Shown: positions 1-8,750, counted from the stretch's first letter. The stretch: DNA of 64,000 nucleotides from Bacillus sp. FJAT-27225 (GCF_001685025.1 NZ_MAYU01000023.1:265660-329659); one strand, 5' to 3'. Translations and numbers: made by a program. Notes: a model not told the origin generated them from the letters alone.

Positions 1-64
1 ATTGGAGTGGTTTATTGCCACTGTTTTTAGTTAGTATGAAATGGTTACGGCATGTTGCTGTAAG

Positions 65-104
65 AAAAAAGGCCTTTCTTTCTGCTAAGTGCAGGTGAAA
101 GGCC
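65..104 (-). terminator. Intrinsic terminator beyond the 5'-nucleotidase gene
   Basis: On the minus strand an 8-bp stem (GGCCTTTC at 97-104 paired with GAAAGGCC at 71-78) is followed by a run of T (65-70). It lies about 160 bp past the nucleotidase stop codon, so the mRNA would carry a long structured 3' region before ending here. Confidence 0.75.
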
Positions 105-123
105 AAACTTTTATCCCGCATTA

Positions 124-253
124 ACGGGCTGTAAGCCCCACAATAATGCCTAAGGGGAGCCGAAGAAGCGAAGGTGGGGGGACAAACAGCCCGTAAAAGC
201 CCGATTGGTTCAACTATCAATCAGTGGGGGATGAGAACCCCCTCACTGATTGA
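124..253 (-). other. Structured 3' region: two strong hairpins, candidate RNA element or dispersed repeat
   Basis: Two palindromes lie between the nucleotidase stop and its terminator. One is an outer 9-bp stem (124-132 with 186-194) enclosing a second stem (136-141 with 174-179). The other is a 10-bp perfect stem (217-226 with 244-253) extended by G-C pairs to about 13 bp. No run of T follows either hairpin, so they are not plain terminators. The region resembles short structured repeats that I associate with other Bacillaceae genomes, but I cannot name a family. Confidence 0.5.
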
Positions 254-262
254 AGTTTCACT

Positions 263-1927
263 TTATCGTGCTAAATCAACGATTCGTCCTTCAATTTGCG
301 GGTTGACAGTTCCGAGTTCCTGCACGTATTCAGTAAAGACTTCCCAGTCAGGGGTTCCCAAGTCGGTGACAAGGCCCTGATTGTACACCTCGGCGAATAC
401 GGTATATCCATCCCCGCCTTTAGCAGTGAAGGCATTGGTCGCCACAGTATAGGTTGCGGTAGGGTTCAATGCAGTATAGGTGCCATCGGCATTCATTACT
501 TCAACAGACTGGACTCTGCTTCCAGCGGGCTTGCTGCTGTCATAGGTGAATTTCATTCCTGATACTTGTAGAAATCCGCCGTTCTCTCTTGGAACGGAGC
601 TAACGCTGTGTTCAAGAGCCCTGATAATTTGCGATCCAGTTAAGTCCATGACTGCCAAAGTATTGCCGAACGGCAAAACAGTCAGGACATCGCCGAGGGT
701 AATATCACCTTGATCAATTGCTGCACGGATACCACCGCCGTTCTGGAAAGCAATAACTGTGTTGGGGTTGAATTCTTTTGCTTTATCAAGCATTCCATCC
801 GCAATCAGATTTCCAAGCGCTGTTTCATCTCTCCGGACACTGACAGGTGCTGGATCCGTAAGGCGTGGATTTGGCAGGGCCTCGACCGCTGTTGCGCCAG
901 TTGAGGTGTTTTTGAGTTCAGCAATTTCACTTGAGTATTTTGTCAATAATGCTGCTACTTCTGGATCTTCCGTCTTTTTGCTGATTTCAATCAATGCTCC
1001 GCTTTGTCCGACTACGACTCCTTTTTTATCAAACTGAACATCCAAGGTTCCGAGGAAATCATTGTATTGATAAGCCTGGACAATAACGGTAGGATTTTTA
1101 GCAACGCCCTTTTCATCTTTATTCACAACGACTGGCTCAATCAATTTTGTATGGCTATGGCCGCCGACAATGACGTCAATCCCGTCAACCCGCTCTGCAA
1201 GGACGAGGTCATTATCAACAGTAGGATTATCGTCATAGCCGAGATGGGTTATGGCGATTATTTTATCAACGCCGACTTTTTCAAATTCTGCAACTGCTTT
1301 TTCGGCTTCCTTAATATAGTTTTCAAATTTAACCTGTGGGCTGGAAAGGTTGACGGTTTCTTCTGTGGTTAATCCGAAAATTCCTACCCTCTCGCCATTA
1401 ACTTTCTTGATAATCCCTTCGTAAATCTGGCCACCCTTTGGGTTGTTTTTGATACGATCCTGATAGAGTTTTGCGAACTTGGGATCAACGGAGAAATCGA
1501 CATTTGCACTAACCAATGGGAATGAGGCGTTTCTAACGAAATCGGCAAGCACTTGGTGGCCTTCCGGTGTTGAACCTGAGTCAAATTCATGGTTCCCAAA
1601 TGTCATAGCATCATACCCCATGAGATTCATAAATTCTAAGTCTGCCTGTCCAAGAAACTGATTGTAATAAAGAGTACCTGTAAGTACATCCCCGGCATCA
1701 AGCAAAAGGGAATTCGGCTTTTCGGCTCGTACTTCCTTAATTGCAGTTGCCTTTTTGGCGATGTTGTCCAAGTGTGCATGTGTGTCATTGGTGTGCATAA
1801 TCGATAGTGTAAAAGTTGTTTTATCCTTTGGGGCAGCTGAAGCAAATGGTACAAAAGTAGAAACCAATAACGCAGCAGTGGCAACAGAGGCCAAAATCCT
1901 TCGGTGGAGCCTGAGTTTTTTCAACAT
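263..1927 (-). CDS. Secreted 5'-nucleotidase / UshA-type metallophosphatase
   Basis: A 554-residue exported bifunctional nucleotidase-type enzyme that should hydrolyse extracellular nucleotides or related phosphate esters. A signal peptide (basic start, hydrophobic stretch, ASA-A cleavage site near residue 31) comes first. The N-terminal metallophosphatase domain shows NDTHAH, DAGDVLTG, GNHEFD and GGHSH, the dinuclear metal ligands of the family. The C-terminal 5'-nucleotidase domain shows NGGGIR and the LPFGNTL segment. There is no sorting motif or C-terminal membrane anchor, so the protein is probably released or loosely wall-bound. The ATG follows AAAAGGAGAAGG at good spacing. The gene stands alone and is divergent from the hydrolase at 2174. 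Confidence 0.9.
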   Translation of the reverse strand: MLKKLRLHRRILASVATAALLVSTFVPFASAAPKDKTTFTLSIMHTNDTHAHLDNIAKKATAIKEVRAEKPNSLLLDAGDVLTGTLYYNQFLGQADLEFMNLMGYDAMTFGNHEFDSGSTPEGHQVLADFVRNASFPLVSANVDFSVDPKFAKLYQDRIKNNPKGGQIYEGIIKKVNGERVGIFGLTTEETVNLSSPQVKFENYIKEAEKAVAEFEKVGVDKIIAITHLGYDDNPTVDNDLVLAERVDGIDVIVGGHSHTKLIEPVVVNKDEKGVAKNPTVIVQAYQYNDFLGTLDVQFDKKGVVVGQSGALIEISKKTEDPEVAALLTKYSSEIAELKNTSTGATAVEALPNPRLTDPAPVSVRRDETALGNLIADGMLDKAKEFNPNTVIAFQNGGGIRAAIDQGDITLGDVLTVLPFGNTLAVMDLTGSQIIRALEHSVSSVPRENGGFLQVSGMKFTYDSSKPAGSRVQSVEVMNADGTYTALNPTATYTVATNAFTAKGGDGYTVFAEVYNQGLVTDLGTPDWEVFTEYVQELGTVNPQIEGRIVDLAR

Positions 1928-2173
1928 TTACCTTCTCCTTTTAATAGAATTTAAGTATGTATAGACATAAAGTTGTCCAAGTCTATTTTACTATATTTCA
2001 GCCTTTTTAAAAAATTCCAGGCAACTAGGATTTAAGCCCAAAAATATAGTTTTCCAGATGAAATTCTTCCTTAAAAGAAAAAAATGGAAGGGTTTTCATA
2101 ATAAAAACAGAATTATTCAATAGACTTACAAATATACATAAATGCGCCATACCATGAAGAAAGGGTGTTTGCA

Positions 2174-3079
2174 GTGGAGAAGACAGAGACGCTGGCAGTC
2201 GAATTCAAGAAGGTTGCTTTATCAAATGGAGAGACGCTCTCTTATCGGAAACGGGAAGGCGGGGAGAGAAAGGTCCTACTTGTGCATGGCAACATGACAT
2301 CCTCCAAGCACTGGGATTTGCTGATTGACAGGATGGATCCGGAATTCAAAGTCATTGCCGTGGACATGAGAGGATTCGGGGAATCAACCTACTACAAAAA
2401 GGTTATGTCTATCAAGGATTTTTCAGATGATATTAAGCTATTTGTTGATGAACTTGGCTTAAAGGATTTTGCAATGATTGGCTGGTCGACGGGTGGAGCT
2501 GTCTCCATGCAGTTTGCGGCTGACTATCCAGGGTACTGCGATAAACTGATTCTGCTCGAATCCGCTTCAACAAGAGGTTACCCATTCTTCGGAGTAACCC
2601 CTGAAGGCCAGCCGGACCTGAACAACCGGGTTGCAACTTATGAAGACGTGAAAGTACATCCAACCACAGTTGCCATTCAGACAGCATATGACCAGAAAAA
2701 CAGGGATTTCCTTCAGACAACCTGGAATATGCTCATCTATACAAAGAACCAGCCGGACCCTGAACGGTATGAAGAATATGTCGATGATATGCTGACCCAG
2801 CGCACGCTTGCTGAAGTCTATCATTCTCTTAATACCTTCAATATCAGCAGCAGGCATAACGGCCTAGCGGAAGGGACGAACCAGGTAAAAGATATTACCA
2901 TTCCTGTTCTTGTCCTATGGGGGGACCGCGATTTAGTTGTGAATAAACTTATGACTGAGGAAATCATTGCGGATTTCGGCGGGCATGCCAAATACGTAGA
3001 GCTCACCGACTGTGGGCATTCACCGCTCGTTGATGACCTCGAACAGCTCAACGGGCATATTGAAGGGTTTTTGAAGTAA
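2174..3079 (+). CDS. Alpha/beta hydrolase
   Basis: A 301-residue cytosolic alpha/beta-hydrolase. Visible are the oxyanion-hole segment VHGNMTSS, the strand with DMRGFGES, the nucleophile elbow GWSTGG (Ser near residue 104), a late Asp in LWGDRDLVV and the catalytic His in DCGHSPLVDD. This order matches the family of esterases, haloperoxidase-like and C-C hydrolases, and the substrate is not evident. I prefer the GTG at 2174, because the AAAGGG ribosome binding site sits about 8 bases ahead. A GTG at 2165 overlaps that site. The gene is monocistronic and is followed by a perfect hairpin. Confidence 0.85.
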   Translation: MEKTETLAVEFKKVALSNGETLSYRKREGGERKVLLVHGNMTSSKHWDLLIDRMDPEFKVIAVDMRGFGESTYYKKVMSIKDFSDDIKLFVDELGLKDFAMIGWSTGGAVSMQFAADYPGYCDKLILLESASTRGYPFFGVTPEGQPDLNNRVATYEDVKVHPTTVAIQTAYDQKNRDFLQTTWNMLIYTKNQPDPERYEEYVDDMLTQRTLAEVYHSLNTFNISSRHNGLAEGTNQVKDITIPVLVLWGDRDLVVNKLMTEEIIADFGGHAKYVELTDCGHSPLVDDLEQLNGHIEGFLK

Positions 3080-3081
3080 AT

Positions 3082-3124
3082 AGGGACGGTTCTTTGGTTT
3101 GCCGGCAAACAAAGAACCGTCCCC
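3082..3124. repeat. Perfect palindrome GGGACGGTTCTTTG / CAAAGAACCGTCCC
   Basis: A 14-bp perfect inverted repeat directly after the hydrolase stop codon. There is no long T run, so it is at best a weak terminator. A partial copy of the motif (GAGAACCGTCCC) recurs near 23455, suggesting a dispersed palindromic repeat. Confidence 0.6.
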
Positions 3125-3142
3125 TTTAGAAGGGAGATTGGG

Positions 3143-3508
3143 ATGGAGAGAGAGGGATATGTTTCGCTATGGGTTGGCGGGTTTGAATCCAAGAGAGACC
3201 TTGATGAGTATTTGAAGATTGAATTTACAGAGGACGGTGATGCGCTGCCATCCCGATTAGGAGAGGATTTTTTCATAGATTACTATGATGAAGATTTTCG
3301 AGAAGCCAAATTTTTTGAAAAGCCCCCGGAGAGCCTAGAGGAAGCATTAAACGGTTTTTCCTATGATGAAGTTATCGTTCCTGCATTTGAGGGCAAGTAC
3401 AAGGGCTTTCTTAACACAGCTGTCCTTCTCTATAATTTTTACTATGAAGAAAGGGCAGAAGGTAAAAAAAGTCCTTTATTATTTGTTGGTACGATCCGGT
3501 ATAAATGA
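3143..3508 (+). CDS. Immunity protein 22 (Imm22)-like protein
   Basis: A 121-residue acidic protein. The opening EGYVSLWVGGF, followed by a charged segment with FTEDGD, then DFFIDYYDEDF and a C-terminal hydrophobic VLLYNFYY, matches my memory of the immunity 22 family. Members usually protect against a polymorphic-toxin nuclease domain encoded next door. No toxin, LXG or WXG gene lies nearby, so this would be an orphan immunity gene. The ATG follows AGAAGGGAGATTGGG. The family assignment rests on pattern memory only. Confidence 0.65.
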   Translation: MEREGYVSLWVGGFESKRDLDEYLKIEFTEDGDALPSRLGEDFFIDYYDEDFREAKFFEKPPESLEEALNGFSYDEVIVPAFEGKYKGFLNTAVLLYNFYYEERAEGKKSPLLFVGTIRYK

Positions 3509-3511
3509 TAA

Positions 3512-3545
3512 AAGGATGGTTCCGGGCAGAACCATCCTTCCCTAT
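3512..3545. terminator. Hairpin after the Imm22-like gene
   Basis: An 11-bp perfect stem AAGGATGGTTC (3512-3522) / GAACCATCCTT (3529-3539). The T content after it is modest on both strands. It could end transcription from the plus-strand gene and from the minus-strand gene at 3655. Confidence 0.55.
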
Positions 3546-3654
3546 TCCATAGAGGTTTTTTCCGCTAGCATGGGTATTTACAGTTCATACTTTTGGAGAA
3601 AACCGTCTATCGTAAAGTGCGCATAATCATCAAGAAGTAAAACAGCCGAAAAGC

Positions 3655-4308
3655 TTACTCCCCGTAGCTTTCAATCAGATTGGCGATATGGGCGTATGCT
3701 CCGCCGGCCAGCATTGCGGATGAAACAAGGACTGCTTCAGACAGTTCCTCGTTTGTTGCGCCAGCCTCAACCGCCTTTTTCGTATGGACCTCGATACAGT
3801 ATGGGCATTGGGTTGCATGAGCTACCGCAACAGCGATTGTTTCCTTGAATTTAGTGCTTAACTTTCCTTCCTTCGTTGAGGCAGCACTGAAATTGGAGTA
3901 GCCCCTGAACCCGACATGGGCATTTCTGCCAATGAAGCTAAGGTTCTTTAGGTTGCTTCTTGTGTACAGGGAATCCTCGGCGTCAGAGTCCTGAGCGTTT
4001 TTGATGTGGGTACTGTGGGTGATCGCACCGCCAGCTTCAATTCCTGCCGTTACAAAAGCTGCCTCGACAAGTTCTTCGAGGGAGGCGCCTTCTTGTTTTG
4101 CCTTTTTCGTGTGCGAATCAATGCAGTAAGGACACTGGGTAACATGTGCGACCGCAACCGCAATGATTTCCTTTTGTTTTTTGCTTAGGGCACCTTCCTG
4201 AAAAACAGCTTCATTAAAATTTGAAAATGCTTCAGCCTGTTCCGGTGCTAGTTCACTTATTCTGTTGAAATGGCGTGTGTGTGATTTGTCATAAAAGTTC
4301 GTTGACAT
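3655..4308 (-). CDS. Carboxymuconolactone decarboxylase / AhpD-like protein with tandem domains
   Basis: A 217-residue protein made of two homologous AhpD-like halves. Each carries the thiol motif and proton-relay His: CPYCIDSHTKKA in the first half and CPYCIEVHTKKA in the second. Family members are usually single-domain peroxidase-type or decarboxylase proteins of about 100-150 residues that assemble as oligomers. Here two protomers appear to be fused. Likely role: thiol-based peroxide or alkylhydroperoxide handling. The start at 4308 follows AGGAGGTTTTACA. An upstream in-frame ATG at 4368 lacks a ribosome binding site. Confidence 0.85.
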   Translation of the reverse strand: MSTNFYDKSHTRHFNRISELAPEQAEAFSNFNEAVFQEGALSKKQKEIIAVAVAHVTQCPYCIDSHTKKAKQEGASLEELVEAAFVTAGIEAGGAITHSTHIKNAQDSDAEDSLYTRSNLKNLSFIGRNAHVGFRGYSNFSAASTKEGKLSTKFKETIAVAVAHATQCPYCIEVHTKKAVEAGATNEELSEAVLVSSAMLAGGAYAHIANLIESYGE

Positions 4309-4419
4309 TGTAAAACCTCCTCTTCTATTGTTTGCTAGTGGACGGTTCCCCTTCATTGTAATTCTCATAATTTTTTAGAACAAGCAATCGGCTTTTGCCA
4401 AAAAAGATTGCAGTCATAT

Positions 4420-4459
4420 AAAAAGAAGGATGGTTTCTGCATAAGCACAAAAACCATCC
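4420..4459 (-). terminator. Terminator of the SDR gene
   Basis: On the minus strand a stem of nine pairs (GGATGGTTT 4451-4459 / AAACCATCC 4428-4436) is followed by a T-rich tail, 21 bases after the SDR stop codon. Confidence 0.7.
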
Positions 4460-4480
4460 GAAATGAACTGCTGTAACTCT

Positions 4481-5197
4481 TTACGGATTCGTCGACCACA
4501 GCCCAGCAGATTTAACAAATACCCTCGGATTCAGCTTCAGCCCGGCTACGAGATATTCTGCCAGGTCCTCTGGATGCATGACTCGTTCAGCGTCTCCACT
4601 TATCAAATTCGTATCCACCGCCAAGTCAGTAACGACGGTACTTGGTGTCAAAGCGGTTACACGGATATTATGCTTGCGGACTTCGAGTGCCAAGGATTCA
4701 GTCAAGCCCAGCACAGCAAACTTTGATGCGCTGTAGGCACTTGTTACTGGCGCACCTTTTTGTCCCGCGGTAGAGGAGATATTTACAATGTCTCCTGTCT
4801 TGCGTTCAATCATTTCAGGCAACACCGCTCTTGTGACATTGTAAACGCCCATCAGGTTTACTTTAATGATGTTTTCCCATTCATCGGGCGGAAGCTCAAG
4901 AAATTTGCCAAACTTCCCGATTCCGGCATTGTTGATAAGGATATCAACCGGACCCAGGTCGGATTTGATATGCTCAACAGCATGTGTGACCGCCTCCAGG
5001 TCTGTGACGTTTGCGGAAGCTGCTGACACATTGACATCGTATTGATCCAGTTCGGCGCTGACCTTTTCAAGGTTTGCCATGTTCAACCCAATCAACCCTA
5101 CATTGACGCCTTCCTTGGCGAGTTCAATCGCTATCGCACGTCCGATTCCCCGGCCTGCTCCGGTAATAATCGCATTTTTTCCTTTTAAAGAAATCAT
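4481..5197 (-). CDS. SDR family oxidoreductase, FabG-like
   Basis: A 238-residue classical short-chain dehydrogenase/reductase. Visible are the NADP-binding GAGRGIG, the NNAGIG motif, the catalytic Ser (VNISSTAGQ) and the YSASK Tyr/Lys pair. Length and motifs fit 3-oxoacyl-ACP reductase-like enzymes. The lack of other fatty-acid genes nearby argues for an accessory ketoreductase of unknown substrate. The ATG at 5197 follows AAGGAGTTGTAC. An upstream extension to 5272 has no ribosome binding site. Its promoter region is shared with the divergent gene at 5352. Confidence 0.88.
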   Translation of the reverse strand: MISLKGKNAIITGAGRGIGRAIAIELAKEGVNVGLIGLNMANLEKVSAELDQYDVNVSAASANVTDLEAVTHAVEHIKSDLGPVDILINNAGIGKFGKFLELPPDEWENIIKVNLMGVYNVTRAVLPEMIERKTGDIVNISSTAGQKGAPVTSAYSASKFAVLGLTESLALEVRKHNIRVTALTPSTVVTDLAVDTNLISGDAERVMHPEDLAEYLVAGLKLNPRVFVKSAGLWSTNP

Positions 5198-5351
5198 ATG
5201 TACAACTCCTTCATCCTTATTTTCACAATAGTAATCATACCCTTGAAAAGGGCTTCCTACTCTATTTAACACGTTAACTAATTAACCACAAGGAAGACGT
5301 ACTCCTTTTAGCGAATATGTAAAAAAGAGATACCAGAAGGAAGGGCAGGTA

Positions 5352-5660
5352 ATGAGAGTCATTTATAGCGTGCTAAAAGAAATTAACGAAAAAAGGTTTG
5401 TACCTGAGGGGGCTGATTATGGCTTGAAGGATATTGAATTCGAAGGCCTCATCCGATTTTTGGAAAATGAGAAAGCGATCGAGCGAGTGTTAAGAATGCA
5501 TGATCAGCTTTTTTTAAAACCAGCCCGTTTAACGAAAATAGGACTAGCACTACTCGAAGAATATAAGGAATATGAAAAAATCTATCCTGAGAGAGGCCAG
5601 TTAAAAGACTGGGTCCAAGTCGACAAAATCTTATATTCCAATGATGCAGAGGATGAGTAA
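5352..5660 (+). CDS. YjcQ-like winged-helix small protein
   Basis: A 102-residue protein with the layout of the YjcQ family: a helical start (VIYSVLKEINE), a central helix-turn-helix-like segment (IEFEGLIRFLENEKAIERV), and a beta hairpin followed by LTKIGLALLEEY. YjcQ proteins are winged-helix-like proteins of phage or host origin with unknown function. The ATG follows AAGGAAGGGCAGGTA. The next gene starts 19 bases downstream, so the two are probably co-transcribed. Confidence 0.6.
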   Translation: MRVIYSVLKEINEKRFVPEGADYGLKDIEFEGLIRFLENEKAIERVLRMHDQLFLKPARLTKIGLALLEEYKEYEKIYPERGQLKDWVQVDKILYSNDAEDE

Positions 5661-5679
5661 TAGGTGGAGGGGTATTAGT

Positions 5680-5940
5680 ATGTATAACGGAAAATATTAT
5701 AACCTGCATGAATATCTAGCTAAAAAGAAGAATGAGGTCTCCCGTTTAACATTAACATTGAGTGAGATGGAAGAGATTGTTGGTTTTAAGTTGCCTCAAT
5801 CTGCATATGTATACCCTGCCTGGTGGGCAAACGAAAACAAGGGAAGCCATACCCATGCAAGGTCATGGCTGCTTGCTGGCTGGAAAACAGCGGAAGTAAA
5901 ACCAGGCAATCAAGTAACCTTTTTTTATTATGGCAATTAA
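5680..5940 (+). CDS. Small conserved hypothetical protein (DUF7662-like)
   Basis: An 86-residue protein with an N-terminal YNLHEYLAKK motif, a central LTLSEMEEIVGFKLPQSA and a Trp-rich AWWANENKGSHTHARSWLLAGW. This pattern resembles the DUF7662-type proteins found in many bacteria, often near restriction or regulatory genes. Function is unknown. The start at 5680 follows GGTGGAGGGG. It probably forms a small operon with the YjcQ-like gene. Confidence 0.6.
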   Translation: MYNGKYYNLHEYLAKKKNEVSRLTLTLSEMEEIVGFKLPQSAYVYPAWWANENKGSHTHARSWLLAGWKTAEVKPGNQVTFFYYGN

Positions 5941-6001
5941 CCCAAAAAGAGAGGCTCCACTGTAATTATTTATAAAACCGATTGAATCGGAGGTGACTTT
6001 T

Positions 6002-6398
6002 ATGGCTGGTAAAGGAAAGAAGGTAACCGTCAGTGAATACCTGGAAAATTGTAATCATCCAATGAAGGAACTAATAGAACAAGTACGTTCTATCATTTTA
6101 AGTATGGATGTAGGTATAACAGAACATATCAAATGGAATGCACCAAGTTTTTGTTTTAATGGAGACGACCGAATCACCTTTAGGCTGAGTAAACCTGATT
6201 ATGTCCAGCTAGTCTTTCATTCAGGGGGCACAGGGCAAAGAAGACAAAACAAAGAAACCTATTATTACCGATGAATCTGGTTTATTGGAATGGGTCGCTG
6301 ACAAACGGGCCCTAATGACCTTCCGCAGCATGGATGAAGTGAAACAAAGGCAGGGGGCATTGAAGACGATTGTTAAACGATGGCTCGAGGCAGTTTAG
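6002..6398 (+). pseudogene. DUF1801 family protein, frameshifted
   Basis: The first part (6002-6228) encodes a DUF1801-type protein: VSEYLENCNHPMKELIEQVR, then EHIKWNAPSFCF and DRITFRL. At the GGGGG run 6224-6228 the frame shifts. The rest (DESGLLEWVADKRALMTF to WLEAV, stop at 6396-6398) continues in another frame. Removing one G restores one continuous protein of about 131 residues. The start has a good GGAGGTGA site. It is either a true pseudogene or a homopolymer sequencing error. Confidence 0.75.
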
Positions 6399-6471
6399 AA
6401 ACTGAAGGTCTGTCTTAACTGGATTCAAGAAGGTATATTCCAAATGTAAATATAGAATTAGGGGCGGGAAC

Positions 6472-7026
6472 ATGGACACTTTATTTACAATTGACTGTGG
6501 AGACATTGTACTTCGAGAATTTACAATTGAAGATGTTGATGCTATTTATGAAATTACCTCCCAGCCAGAAGTTTACGAATATCTGCCTGATTGGAGGTCA
6601 ACGAGGGAGCAGCGGCTGGAGTGGGTTGCCAATTATGAAATTCCATCAAACAAGAGTTTTTTATCAGCATTGCCTGCTATTGATGAGGAAAACTACCTGA
6701 AGTTAGGGATCATCCTAAAGGATACCGGCGAGTTTATTGGTTTTTGCACGACAGGAATCAAAGAGGAACTTCCTCCCCCTAATAGAGAGATTGCTTACGC
6801 CATTTCAAAGCATTATAGAAACAGAGGTTATACAACAAAAGCGGTAAAAGGATTAATCTCCTTTTTATTCGAGCAAACAAACGTCGAACTTTTAAATGCG
6901 ATTGTTCTTACACAAAATATAAGTTCGAGTAGAGTGATTCAAAAAACTGGCTTTACTTTTGCCGGAGATATAGAAATTGAAGGTCAACACTATCATCATT
7001 ACATTCTTCGGAAAATTGGTAAATAG
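6472..7026 (+). CDS. GNAT family N-acetyltransferase (RimJ/RimL type)
   Basis: A 184-residue GNAT protein. It starts with the beta strand DIVLREFTIEDVDAIYEI, has the central IGFCTTGI strand and the acetyl-CoA loop region HYRNRGYTTKAVKGLISF, and ends with SSRVIQKTGFTFAGDI, a layout typical of RimJ/RimL-like acetyltransferases that modify protein N-termini or small amines. The specific substrate cannot be told. The ATG follows AGGGGCGGGAAC. A clear terminator lies downstream. Confidence 0.88.
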   Translation: MDTLFTIDCGDIVLREFTIEDVDAIYEITSQPEVYEYLPDWRSTREQRLEWVANYEIPSNKSFLSALPAIDEENYLKLGIILKDTGEFIGFCTTGIKEELPPPNREIAYAISKHYRNRGYTTKAVKGLISFLFEQTNVELLNAIVLTQNISSSRVIQKTGFTFAGDIEIEGQHYHHYILRKIGK

Positions 7027-7062
7027 AAGATTGAGTACCTCTTGCCATAATTAAACAGACCT

Positions 7063-7094
7063 AAAAGCTTGGAGTTATAGACCCAAGCTTTTTT
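7063..7094 (+). terminator. Terminator after GNAT gene
   Basis: A 10-bp stem AAAAGCTTGG (7063-7072) / CCAAGCTTTT (7083-7092) followed by T residues. Confidence 0.8.
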
Positions 7095-7149
7095 GCGCTA
7101 ACTCAATGATATGGCCCCTTATTGTCCTAATAGCTTTATAAACCATATC

Positions 7150-7959
7150 TCATATTGAGGGATCGATACCACTTCCTGTAAGTGCTTCTCTTTGCTTCGC
7201 CCTTTTGAGCAATACCACTACAAAAAGGAACATCAGGGCAGGAATGAAATATCTGATTGATTCCAGCAGGAAAGAAGAACTGGCAGGTTCCGTCCTGATA
7301 AAAATACCCCCGTTTGCCTCACCAAGCGTTCCATTGAACAGCCCGTAACAGACATTCAGTCCCCAGTGGATTCCCGTGGTCATCCAGATTGAGCCAGATT
7401 TATAGAAGGCGTATGTCAAAGACAGGCCAAGCAGGATTGAAAATACCGTATTGGAAAAACTGAAACCTTCATGCCAAATGTCATCAAAGGAATACACCGC
7501 AATGGAAATCGTGAAAATCCACGGGAGCGGGATACGGCCTTTCAACTGAGCAAAAATATAGCCTCTAGTAATCAAGTCGTTCAGGAAGGACCCGATCAGG
7601 AAAGTTCCCAAAACCAATCCAATTGTCAGAAGTGATTCCGATAGAGGCTTTATTCCGGTGATTTCATATCCACCGAGAATCCAGGAGAGGGTATACATTG
7701 TAAGCCAAAAGCCAAACCCCGTACCAAACCCAATTACTACATTTCTACTCCAGCTAGGGTGGAAGTCAATTCCCGCATCTCTGAAGCCATTCAGATTGGT
7801 CCATCTTAAAAGGAAGTAAAAAACAGGAAAGAAGCCTGCTACTAACAGTAATTGAATCAAAATGCTGCCTGCCCCTGCTATGCCTGCATTTAGATACACA
7901 TCGAGAATAGTGAACCCAATCAATGCCTTTGCATAATTCCGTTTTGCCAAAACAGCCAC
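7150..7959 (-). CDS. CPBP family membrane protease homologue lacking the usual Glu-Glu motif
   Basis: A 269-residue integral membrane protein with about seven hydrophobic segments. The region FLNDLITRGYIFAQL aligns with the CPBP (Rce1-like) motif EExxxRG, but Glu-Glu is replaced by Asn-Asp. A downstream HWGLN fits the HxxxN motif. Family members are intramembrane glutamic proteases linked to bacteriocin immunity or protein processing. Loss of both glutamates suggests altered or absent catalysis. It lies 21 bases after the gene at 7981-8592 on the same strand and is probably co-transcribed. The GTG start is weakly supported. A TTG at 7950 is an alternative. Confidence 0.72.
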   Translation of the reverse strand: MAVLAKRNYAKALIGFTILDVYLNAGIAGAGSILIQLLLVAGFFPVFYFLLRWTNLNGFRDAGIDFHPSWSRNVVIGFGTGFGFWLTMYTLSWILGGYEITGIKPLSESLLTIGLVLGTFLIGSFLNDLITRGYIFAQLKGRIPLPWIFTISIAVYSFDDIWHEGFSFSNTVFSILLGLSLTYAFYKSGSIWMTTGIHWGLNVCYGLFNGTLGEANGGIFIRTEPASSSFLLESIRYFIPALMFLFVVVLLKRAKQREALTGSGIDPSI

Positions 7960-7980
7960 CCGCCCATGCTTACTAAACTT

Positions 7981-8592
7981 CTACTTTCCAAGAACCTTGC
8001 GTACGAACGACTTTAAAAATGATTCTTTGCTTGGAGGTGCTTTTTCACCTTGCCTTATGACCGTCCAGCCGTCATCATTGCCGGTAGGGTCCAGCATATG
8101 TTCAATTCCAAGGTTTTGGCAAAAATCCTGTATATCATTGTAATCAAAGAAGTGGGTTTCATTGTCGATGCGGGAAAGCATTTCTTTTTCAAATGGAAAA
8201 GGAGTGCCTTCTTGCTCAAGTCCGTCTGTATCCTCACCGGAATGCAGCTTACGAACCAACCGGCCGTCTTTATGGACGCTTAGGAAATAAGAGTCTACCG
8301 TGCTTTGGCCCATTGCCTGGATAACAGTGGTAGTAAATTCAGCAGACAATAAGTCAGCCAGCTCGACCTGGGGTTCAAAGGAATCGTGGAGTACTGTTAC
8401 CCAGCTGTCGTGTACAGTACCGACTGCAAAAGATGAAGGAATTTCACTCCTGAAAAAATCAAATGCCAAATTGCTTTGATTCTGGATTGTAGGCTGCTCA
8501 CTATGTGTTTGGCTAAGCCAAAAGCTTAAAAACTTCTTTACATCATTCGCTTTTGAAGTCTGTACATATAATCCATAAATATTGATAGACAT
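7981..8592 (-). CDS. Hypothetical cytosolic protein
   Basis: A 203-residue protein that I do not recognise. It has no signal peptide or membrane segment, is mildly acidic and ends in a basic tail (FLKSFVRKVLGK). Predicted mixed alpha/beta segments include NIYGLYVQTSKANDVKKFLSF and SWVTVLHDSFEPQ. A central VDSYFLSVHKDGRLVRKL reads like a beta meander, reminiscent of small SMI1/immunity-like folds, but no diagnostic motif is visible. The ATG follows a GGGGGT site. It is the first gene of a probable pair with the CPBP homologue. Confidence 0.7.
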   Translation of the reverse strand: MSINIYGLYVQTSKANDVKKFLSFWLSQTHSEQPTIQNQSNLAFDFFRSEIPSSFAVGTVHDSWVTVLHDSFEPQVELADLLSAEFTTTVIQAMGQSTVDSYFLSVHKDGRLVRKLHSGEDTDGLEQEGTPFPFEKEMLSRIDNETHFFDYNDIQDFCQNLGIEHMLDPTGNDDGWTVIRQGEKAPPSKESFLKSFVRKVLGK

Positions 8593-8750
8593 AAATACCC
8601 CCTGGTTAAAAGCTTTATCTATATTCTAATTGATATAGCGAGATTAGGGGAATATTTTTCCAAGTGGAGTAAAAAAGAATTTTAACTCAAGGCTGAAATA
8701 AGGGGGATCTTTCGGGGTAAATAATAGTAAGTTTAGTTAATAACGAAAGT

